From assembly GCA_025934475.1 (NCBI GenBank), contig JAICXZ010000248.1:1-5650 (forward strand): a stretch of 5,650 bases of DNA, given 5' to 3'. The translations under genes were made by a program, and so were the position numbers. Positions 1 to 5,650 of this stretch are shown piece by piece (the first letter of the stretch is position 1; the number at the start of each line of letters is the position of its first letter). The notes below the pieces were generated by a model. The model was not told the DNA's origin. It ran no database searches and was given only the letters and a program-made list of their open reading frames with translations. The stretch comes from Mucilaginibacter sp. Its GTDB lineage: Bacteria; Bacteroidota; Bacteroidia; Sphingobacteriales; Sphingobacteriaceae.

Positions 1-160
1 AACCCAGCATATAAGTTGCATTCCAACCAATCGATTTGGCCTCCAGGTTTTCCGCATCGCACAAACTCCAATCGCTGTGCAGATCGACAATGCCGAATGT
101 CGCGGGTAAATAGCTGCTCTCAAAAACATACCGCATGTCTTTCCCCTCTATCCCATTTGT
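1..160 (-). pseudogene. Out-of-frame continuation of the hydrolase-like gene, running off the window
   Basis: A second minus-strand frame is open from 160 to the window edge. It reads GKDMRYVFESSYLPATFGI, then VDLHSDWSLCDAENLEAKS and IGWNATYMLG. This composition looks like genuine protein, and it starts just where the main frame begins to degrade and stop. It has no plausible start of its own and no gap before it, so it is best read as the rest of the upstream enzyme. Removing one G from the run at 143-146 would join the frames as NKWDRGKDMRYVFE; removing one from 152-154 would give NKWIEGKDMRYVFE. Either a real single-base insertion has truncated the protein or the assembly has a homopolymer error. 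The remaining length cannot be seen. Confidence 0.7.
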
Positions 161-1982
161 TCAGTATCGGATTAAACATATTATCGCCGCCGCCAACATT
201 GCAAACGCTCATATAATGCCAGTTGCCTTCGCATACGGCGCTACCCATCACACGAAGGTATTTGCCGCCATTTTTGGAATAAGAATCAAATAAGTTTCTG
301 AAAAAATCCTTAAAAGAGTATTGCCCTTGCCCCTGGTACATGCAGCTCTCCAGGCCATCGAAATCAATGTAATCCATCCCTCCCTCCGTGAGCCATTTGC
401 CGTAATAATCCGCGTATACTTTTTGCAAATTCATATCAGGGGCAAAACCATGATAGCAGTTAGGCTGCAACTTTACTATAGTGGTTCCTTTTTTATAAAA
501 TCCTCTTTTCGTTCCGTAAAGCCCCCTTTTGATATGTAAGAAGGTGTAGGGCGCGCTTTGGGTAATGCCATTGTATTCTATTAACTCCTTACCTATTTTC
601 AGCACGTTGGTGTGATTACCTTCCCATCCGCCATACTCGTTGAAGTGAGCTTTATCGGCGACCGTTATAATCGTATCCTGATCAGAAATGTCTTTGATTA
701 TAGAAGTGCGCTGCATGATGGCCAGGCTATCGCTCGGCACCGGAGCCACATCACTGTTGTTATCGGGCTGTAAAAACTCGCAAAGGGTATGCAGCCCATA
801 CCGGATTCCGTTCCGTTGCATCAGTGCGCCATAGTCAGGAATAGTCATGGGCGCTGCGTTATTAAAATTTATTTTTCTGTTGGTCCAGCGATTCTGCGGA
901 TTAGGATAATATTCTCCCCAGCCTTCATCCTGCACACCTTTAATACTTAATTGATGCGCATAACTGATCAGGCTGTCATGAGCACCATGCCATGCAATGT
1001 CGGGGCGGTAAGCTTTTGGGTCCTTGATCCATTGACCATCAATTTCGGGATGTGGCAAACCTTCCTTTAAAACTATCTGCTCGACGGTATGAAGTCCGAG
1101 GGAATCAGGGCAAGCCAGTAAAGCAACTGACGATCCGATGTAATCGGCATTAGCCGGTGGTACCAACTGGTATCGGGCGGAATTAACTTTTCCATCCAAA
1201 TTATCAGGCAATACCGGGAAGCGTATCATTTGTTCTTTTCTCCGGTCTCTCGAGTGCATACAAACTGTGGAACCGTAAGCAGGCTCAAGCCTTGCCCCGT
1301 TTCCGTAATTCATCCGATAATATTCTTCCGGATGTGAATAAAAGGCGACATCGTTCACTCCATCTCCGCCAATCGTAAAAGTTTGGCCCTCCTTAAGGTT
1401 CGGCGGCAAAGGATACTTCACCGGGTCGGGCGAATGGATAAAGTAATACATAAAGGACATGTCGCCTCCGGTAGGCGGGCCAGCGGTAGTATTGTCGTTC
1501 AACCCTAGTAACCCGAATGCGAAATCATCGTCTCTCACTACGCCCAGAACATCGCCTATCGTTTTAGAGATGTTGGTTTTATAAGGCCCCCAAACGACAT
1601 TGTCGACGCCATTTCGTGGTTTAAGAGAGACAAGTTTAAACCGTAAATATTCGCCCTTTTCATCAGTTTGCAACGTTGCAACTGACCCATTGGGATAATG
1701 CAATAAGATCCGCTTACTTAAGGTACTATATGTTGCCGAGCCTGGTAATATGTACCTACCATCTTTATACAAACTAAGCAACGCGGAAGATCTACCGTCA
1801 GGGCAATATTCTTTATGAGTTGACCTATCTTTAATACTGGTAATAAACCCGCGTTTGTTTATGCCCAGCGTAACAAACTTTGTGTTTAAAGTTATTGTCT
1901 GTGCATTTGCTTGCTGGTGAATTACCAGCCCCATACCGACTACCAAAAGAAATAAAAGACGAGTCTTCAAATTATTTATCAT
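120..1982 (-). CDS. Secreted glycoside-hydrolase-like protein, frameshifted near its 3' end
   Basis: As read, this encodes 620 residues from ATG at 1982 to TGA at 122-120. The N-terminus is a type I signal peptide: MINNLKTR, a hydrophobic core at about 9-21, and a likely cut after ANA (residue 27), so the product should be periplasmic or exported. Residues about 30-290 look beta-rich (GINKRGFITSIKDRSTHKEY), resembling the mutarotase-like sandwiches that precede catalytic barrels in several hydrolase families. Residues about 310-600 look like a TIM-type barrel: QDEGWGEYY (351-359), GIRYGLHTLCEF (392-403), MDYIDFDGLES (536-546) and GSAVCEGNWHY (580-590). D540, D542 and E585 are candidate catalytic residues by analogy only. 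A small beta-rich insert (about 452-505) contains IGKELIEYNG and RGLYGTKRG. The last residues, roughly ERHAVCF, look out of frame, because a convincing continuation lies in another frame from 160 to 1. It follows susD after 169 nt and probably acts on the glycan that SusCD imports. I cannot name its family or substrate; a lyase or a non-catalytic binding protein is not excluded. Confidence 0.75.
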   Translation of the reverse strand: MINNLKTRLLFLLVVGMGLVIHQQANAQTITLNTKFVTLGINKRGFITSIKDRSTHKEYCPDGRSSALLSLYKDGRYILPGSATYSTLSKRILLHYPNGSVATLQTDEKGEYLRFKLVSLKPRNGVDNVVWGPYKTNISKTIGDVLGVVRDDDFAFGLLGLNDNTTAGPPTGGDMSFMYYFIHSPDPVKYPLPPNLKEGQTFTIGGDGVNDVAFYSHPEEYYRMNYGNGARLEPAYGSTVCMHSRDRRKEQMIRFPVLPDNLDGKVNSARYQLVPPANADYIGSSVALLACPDSLGLHTVEQIVLKEGLPHPEIDGQWIKDPKAYRPDIAWHGAHDSLISYAHQLSIKGVQDEGWGEYYPNPQNRWTNRKINFNNAAPMTIPDYGALMQRNGIRYGLHTLCEFLQPDNNSDVAPVPSDSLAIMQRTSIIKDISDQDTIITVADKAHFNEYGGWEGNHTNVLKIGKELIEYNGITQSAPYTFLHIKRGLYGTKRGFYKKGTTIVKLQPNCYHGFAPDMNLQKVYADYYGKWLTEGGMDYIDFDGLESCMYQGQGQYSFKDFFRNLFDSYSKNGGKYLRVMGSAVCEGNWHYMSVCNVGGGDNMFNPILNKWDRGERHAVCF

Positions 1983-2151
1983 ATTATAAAAACTGATATG
2001 TGTAAAAGAGCGCCCCGTACAGTACGGGGCGCTGCACCAACTAAACCTCAGGTAAATCTCACTATACCAGAAGTGCTTTTATTGCATAAACTGCAAATTG
2101 TATTTCATTTCTTGTTCACTTTTATAAGAACATATAAAACGGGTTCAAAAC
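1983..2151. other. Intergenic gap between susD and the hydrolase-like gene
   Basis: This 169-nt AT-rich stretch holds no convincing reading frame. Its one clear element is the GC-rich inverted repeat at 2009-2033. The 26 nt between the hairpin and the ATG at 1982 are rich in A and T on the minus strand, without a Shine-Dalgarno, which suits translation initiation in Bacteroidetes. The upstream part (2034-2151) has loose TA-rich stretches but no well-spaced pair of Bacteroidetes promoter boxes, so I do not call a promoter. Confidence 0.6.
2004..2033 (-). terminator. Perfect 12-bp inverted repeat with short T run between susD and the enzyme gene
   Basis: The arms AGCGCCCCGTAC (2009-2020) and GTACGGGGCGCT (2022-2033) are exact reverse complements around one central base at 2021. 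In RNA the central few bases would form the loop, leaving a very GC-rich stem of about 10-11 pairs. Read on the minus strand, the stem is followed by CTTTT (T run at 2007-2004); the plus-strand side has no T run, so the polarity fits transcription from susD. The hairpin lies about 120 nt after the susD stop and 26 nt before the ATG of the next gene. It could be an intrinsic terminator (the T run is short, so perhaps leaky), an mRNA-stabilising 3' end that keeps susCD transcripts more abundant, or less likely an operator for a dimeric protein. The structure is seen directly; its function is inferred. Confidence 0.65.
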
Positions 2152-3996
2152 CTATTGAATGACCGGATTAAAGGTTCCATTGTCCCAGCCTATATTTTGT
2201 TGCAAATTTTTGTTTTGCAAAATATATTGCGGATCAATCGGCCCGAAGTAATAAGCGTCCGGTATACTGATTTTATTGGTGGCGCTTGGGTCTATCGGCT
2301 CATATACATAATTGGTTATATTCTTAAGAAAGGCGTTACGGTCAAATGAAGCAGGTGGATTTACAATAAGGTTGGAAAGCTGGGCTTCTATTCCACTGTT
2401 GCTTTGCGCAATATCAATGCCATATTGGGAGGATGCTACAGCGCTATTAAAATAAGGCCCATAAGCGTGCAAAGTACCCATGTTGTTCAACACGCTAAAC
2501 ATTCGCCTGCGCCTCAGGTCCCAGAACCGTTTTCCTTCGAAAGCAAACTCTATCGCTCTTTCTGACATAACGGCGTCCAGGGTAGCCCGATAATCGGTGC
2601 CAACTAATGCCGCCAGTCCATAATTCCCCGCTCCTGCAGTTATATGAGCTCTTTGACGTATCTGAATGATGTATCCCCTCGCTTCGGCCGAATGTTGTAC
2701 TTCATTAGCTGCCTCCGCAAGATTCAATAAAACTTCGGCATACCTTATAATCGGCCAATCAAAAGCCTGGTGACTCCAAACACTTGAACCCAACGTAGTG
2801 TCTACCTCTTTACGGCAATAAAAACCTGTGATGTTGTAGTTAGGTGTAGCTTTATAGGCATCATCGCCGGCAATTGCGTTGAATATCCATTGAACCCGCG
2901 GTGTTATATCTGCAAAATCATACCTGACGCCATTATATACAATGGCAGCGTAAAAACGTGGGTCCCTGTTTTTCCAGAACTGCGTAGAGTCATATCCCGA
3001 AGCAGGGTCCGAGATTGCGACACCATTTTGCATGGGATAGGACTTAACCATTTCCCAGGTTGGGTCGCAGACACCTGCCAAACCTGAGGTTTCTGTCAAT
3101 GGCCTTTGTCCTTGCTGAAAGGTATTCGTTTTTTCGGGATAATGATAACGTACACTTAAAACCATTTCCTTGGCGGCTCCGGCCTTGTCATACCACATGT
3201 TTTCATTTGTTTTTGCGGTATTGTCGGCATATAGGCCATAGCCATCGGCGTCTAACTCGGTTTTAGCTGCCTGCAGAGCATTATAAGCATCGGTCCAATA
3301 AGTAGAATTAGGTGTTTTGCAAAACAATGGGCTGGCTTTTAATAAGAGAGCTTCGCCTTTCACCGCCATCGCGGCCCCTTTGGTAACCCGGCCAATATCA
3401 TTTGAACCCCAGGTAGTTGGTAACAGATTAATTGCACTATCTAACTGCTTGCCAATAAAATCAAAACATTCGAGCGATGTATTTCTTTTTACCAGCAAGG
3501 TATTTATATCGGCCGTTGGGTCCTGAACGGTTGTGATAATTGGAACCCCGCCCAATACTTTTACCATTCTATAGTATAAATAAGCACGAAAAAAGTAGGC
3601 TTGCCCTTTCAGGCTTTGGTAATCAGTAGTCGACAAAGCAGATTTACTTTTATCGATATTTGCAAAAAAGTTATTAATTGCTCTTACCGATCCCCAATCC
3701 CAAACTCTGTCAGGATAGCCGCTTTGGCTTGTATAGGTGCCTTTAAGAAAAGAATTAAGGCTATTTGCGCCACCTCCACCCGAAAAAGCCTCTCCGGCGA
3801 GTTCTTCATTCCTGTTCCATGCGGGTAAGATATTATAGAAATTGGTAACATATCCCCTTATGAAATCGGGATTGCTCCATTCCTGCTGAGGTGTGATAGG
3901 ACCGCCCGGGTGATCCACATCAAATACCTTTTTACAGGACGTTGATAAAACAATTATCCCCAGTAAAACGAATAGTATATTGAATTTAAGTTTCAT
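2152..3996 (-). CDS. SusD/RagB-family glycan-binding outer-membrane lipoprotein
   Basis: A complete 614-residue SusD-like protein, which forms the surface lid over the SusC barrel and binds the glycan for import. The ATG at 3996 is chosen because it begins a lipoprotein signal: MKLK, a hydrophobic stretch, then LSTSC with Cys21 as the lipidated residue, followed by KKVFDVD, a common SusD beginning. An upstream in-frame ATG at 4029 would overlap the susC stop and add 11 residues before the signal, so it is unlikely. No clear Shine-Dalgarno is present, as is normal in Bacteroidetes. Family motifs: GQAYFFRAYLYYRMVKVLGG at 131-150 in the helical TPR-like region, IIRYAEVLLNLAEAANE at 416-432, IRQRAHI at 446-452, and ERAIEFAFEGKRFWDLRRRR at 479-498. 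The tail ISIPDAYYFGPIDPQYI with a closing IGWDNGTF segment is also typical. The length is on the large side of the usual 500-600 residues. No frameshift or missing core motif was seen. The ligand cannot be deduced. Confidence 0.95.
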   Translation of the reverse strand: MKLKFNILFVLLGIIVLSTSCKKVFDVDHPGGPITPQQEWSNPDFIRGYVTNFYNILPAWNRNEELAGEAFSGGGGANSLNSFLKGTYTSQSGYPDRVWDWGSVRAINNFFANIDKSKSALSTTDYQSLKGQAYFFRAYLYYRMVKVLGGVPIITTVQDPTADINTLLVKRNTSLECFDFIGKQLDSAINLLPTTWGSNDIGRVTKGAAMAVKGEALLLKASPLFCKTPNSTYWTDAYNALQAAKTELDADGYGLYADNTAKTNENMWYDKAGAAKEMVLSVRYHYPEKTNTFQQGQRPLTETSGLAGVCDPTWEMVKSYPMQNGVAISDPASGYDSTQFWKNRDPRFYAAIVYNGVRYDFADITPRVQWIFNAIAGDDAYKATPNYNITGFYCRKEVDTTLGSSVWSHQAFDWPIIRYAEVLLNLAEAANEVQHSAEARGYIIQIRQRAHITAGAGNYGLAALVGTDYRATLDAVMSERAIEFAFEGKRFWDLRRRRMFSVLNNMGTLHAYGPYFNSAVASSQYGIDIAQSNSGIEAQLSNLIVNPPASFDRNAFLKNITNYVYEPIDPSATNKISIPDAYYFGPIDPQYILQNKNLQQNIGWDNGTFNPVIQ

Positions 3997-4015
3997 GATC
4001 TGATAATTTAATAGG

Positions 4016-5650
4016 TTAAAATGTAACATTTAAGCCACCGGTAAAGCCTCTTAATACCGGGTACATTCTAAAGTCGCCACCCAATTCAGGATCCCAGTCA
4101 GTTACATGGTTCCATTCAAACAGGTTTTCACCGCTCAGGTAAAATCTCACCGCTTTGATTTTTGACTTTGCCAACAAGCTGGCTGGTAGACTATAATCAA
4201 CAATCAGGGATTTTAACTTCAGAAAAGCGCCATTTCTTAACCAGAATGTGGAAGGCACTTCGGCATTGCTTGTACCTTGCCAATCGTTCATGATCGGGCT
4301 TGGCATAGTGGCAGTAGCTGCCGTTTGCGGTGTCCAGGCATTTTTCCAAATCATTAAATTATCGTTGCCAGGCAATGGTCGCCTGTAGTAGACATCGGTG
4401 GGCATTATATCGTATTTCCCTACGCCTGCGAAAATTGTAGTAAGGTTAACCCCTTTCCAGCCAAACGTAAAATTGAAACCATAGTTAACACGTGGTATGC
4501 CATTTTTCGAAATGATTTGCATGTCATTCCCATCAATTTTGCCATCGGGGGTGTCTGTGCCTAACGGGCCGCGGATATCCTTGTACATCAACATGCCAGG
4601 CTGGGGCTTACTACCGAAAATGGTAAAATTGGGGCCGTTGGCCTTTAAAATATTATCGACATCCTGCTGTGTCCTGATAATTCCTTCGGACACATAACCC
4701 CATATAACCCCGTTAATCGGCTGTCCTATCAAATTCTGGTAATCACGCACCGATGCAGCCTGGTCAACCTTCAAATATTTATTATCAGCATATGACCAGT
4801 TGGCAGAAATACGATAGAAAAAATCGTTGATGTGCCTTTCGTGGCTAAGCGATAATTCAATGCCTTGTGCTGATGCTATTCCATAATTAACGGCCGGCAA
4901 GCTTGCTCCAACGGTGCTGGGAACCGAAGCTACACGGGCACCAAGAATATCGGTGGTTTTTTTGTACCATAAATCAACGGTTCCGGTAAGTATTCTTTTT
5001 GGCATGCCAAAATCCAGCCCCAGGTTGTAGTTGTGATTCCTTTCCCATGTAATATTGGGATTAATGGTTGAGCCTAATATTGTTGACGGCGGAAGTCCGG
5101 ACCCAAGATAAGCTCCTGAGTTGGAATTAAAGTTATAGGTCTGTTGCCACTGCCATGGGGCAGTATTATCTGTGCCGGTTATACCGTAAGAAAGGCGTAG
5201 TTTTAATACATCAAGATATTTGGTAAAATCTGTAAAGAAATCCTCCTTGGCAATATTCCAGCCTGCTGAAACAGCCGGGAAATATCCCCATCGCTTATTT
5301 GCCGGGAAAATGTAAGACCCATCGGCTCGCATGGTAAAACCAACCAGGTATTTTGATGCATAATTGTAATCTATTCTGCCAAAATAAGAGGCAAAGCCTG
5401 TCGGCTGATTCTCATCACCCCTGATATACCAATCTGTACTATTGGTTGATCCTCCGTTGATTTGCTGATAATTAGGATTACTATAGTTATCATCCCATAT
5501 ATTTGAATAATGGCCCTGGAATGCAGATTGTTCATACCCGGCAAATGCACTAATATTATGAAGACCAAAAGAGCGGTCATAATTGAGCATTAAATCCAAT
5601 TGGTAATTAGAGGATTGGGAATACGACTCTTCCAACTCAGTTGGGGCCCC
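4016..5650 (-). CDS. SusC-family TonB-dependent outer-membrane transporter, C-terminal part (5' end outside window)
   Basis: This is the C-terminal 544 residues of a SusC/RagA-type transporter, which imports glycan fragments across the outer membrane using TonB energy. The frame stays open to the window edge: residues GAPTE precede the TTG codon at 5635, which is an internal Leu and not a start. The signal peptide, carboxypeptidase-like domain, TonB box and plug lie upstream; whole family members are usually about 1000 residues, so roughly half is present. Barrel signatures seen (residues numbered from the window edge): SYFGRIDYNYASKYL with RADGSYIF and FPAVSAGW at about 88-130, LKLRLSYGITG at about 149-159, NPNITWERNHNYNLGLDFG further on, and a PDGKIDGNDMQ segment followed by PRVNYGFNFTFGWKG. 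The protein ends in LNVTF, with the terminal aromatic residue expected of an outer-membrane barrel. The susD gene follows after 19 nt, so the two are almost certainly cotranscribed and form a complex. The family call is firm; the substrate is unknown. Confidence 0.95.
   Translation of the reverse strand, partial: GAPTELEESYSQSSNYQLDLMLNYDRSFGLHNISAFAGYEQSAFQGHYSNIWDDNYSNPNYQQINGGSTNSTDWYIRGDENQPTGFASYFGRIDYNYASKYLVGFTMRADGSYIFPANKRWGYFPAVSAGWNIAKEDFFTDFTKYLDVLKLRLSYGITGTDNTAPWQWQQTYNFNSNSGAYLGSGLPPSTILGSTINPNITWERNHNYNLGLDFGMPKRILTGTVDLWYKKTTDILGARVASVPSTVGASLPAVNYGIASAQGIELSLSHERHINDFFYRISANWSYADNKYLKVDQAASVRDYQNLIGQPINGVIWGYVSEGIIRTQQDVDNILKANGPNFTIFGSKPQPGMLMYKDIRGPLGTDTPDGKIDGNDMQIISKNGIPRVNYGFNFTFGWKGVNLTTIFAGVGKYDIMPTDVYYRRPLPGNDNLMIWKNAWTPQTAATATMPSPIMNDWQGTSNAEVPSTFWLRNGAFLKLKSLIVDYSLPASLLAKSKIKAVRFYLSGENLFEWNHVTDWDPELGGDFRMYPVLRGFTGGLNVTF

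Noticed and set aside
16..539. Short plus-strand open frames opposite the hydrolase-like gene.
   Set aside because: They overlap a long, well-supported minus-strand protein, have no recognisable motifs and appear to be antisense shadows.
2093..2151. Possible Bacteroidetes promoter: TTTG near 2149 and TACAATTTGC at 2102-2093 on the minus strand.
   Set aside because: The -7 like box has one base too many between TA and TTTG, no TTTG lies at the expected distance upstream of it, and the TTTG near 2149 is followed at the right spacing only by TATAAA, a poor match.
3997..4029. Upstream in-frame ATG that would extend SusD by 11 residues and overlap the susC stop.
   Set aside because: The added residues precede a complete lipoprotein signal that begins naturally at 3996, so the downstream ATG is the better start.
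5371..5580. A 69-residue minus-strand frame within susC with a hydrophobic beginning.
   Set aside because: It lies in an alternative frame of a clear SusC barrel region, so it is a chance frame and not a nested gene.
5632..5644. Short inverted repeat CCAAC-TCA-GTTGG next to GGGGCCCC at the window edge.
   Set aside because: It lies inside the susC coding frame, the arms are only 5 bp, and there is no T run or other sign of function.

Overview
The window looks like part of a polysaccharide utilisation locus (PUL) from a Bacteroidetes bacterium. It holds a SusC/SusD outer-membrane pair followed by a secreted, glycoside-hydrolase-like protein, all on the minus strand. Moderate GC, the lack of Shine-Dalgarno sequences before the starts, the SusD lipoprotein signal and the typical SusC barrel motifs all support this. 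An environmental member of the Sphingobacteriaceae or a relative (Mucilaginibacter or Pedobacter type) is my best guess, but it rests on general protein style and not on a search.

Reading in transcription order, from high to low coordinates. (1) 5650-4016: the C-terminal half of a SusC-type TonB-dependent transporter, cut by the window edge. (2) 3996-2152: a complete SusD-type surface lipoprotein, 19 nt after the susC stop. (3) 2151-1983: a 169-nt gap holding a perfect 12-bp inverted repeat followed by a short T run, which looks like a terminator or mRNA-processing hairpin. (4) 1982-120: a secreted protein with a signal peptide, a beta-rich N-terminal region and a probable TIM-barrel-like region with an acidic DFDGLE motif. 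(5) 160-1: the continuation of that protein in another frame, running off the window.

In the usual model, SusD captures a glycan at the cell surface, SusC imports it with energy from TonB, and the co-encoded enzyme cuts it outside the cell or in the periplasm. The substrate cannot be read from this window.

The most notable points are a probable single-base frameshift near the end of the enzyme gene, at one of two G runs, the strong hairpin between susD and the enzyme gene, and the enzyme itself, which I cannot assign to a known family and which carries a small beta-rich insertion. No RNA genes, CRISPR arrays, insertion sequences or phage genes were seen.
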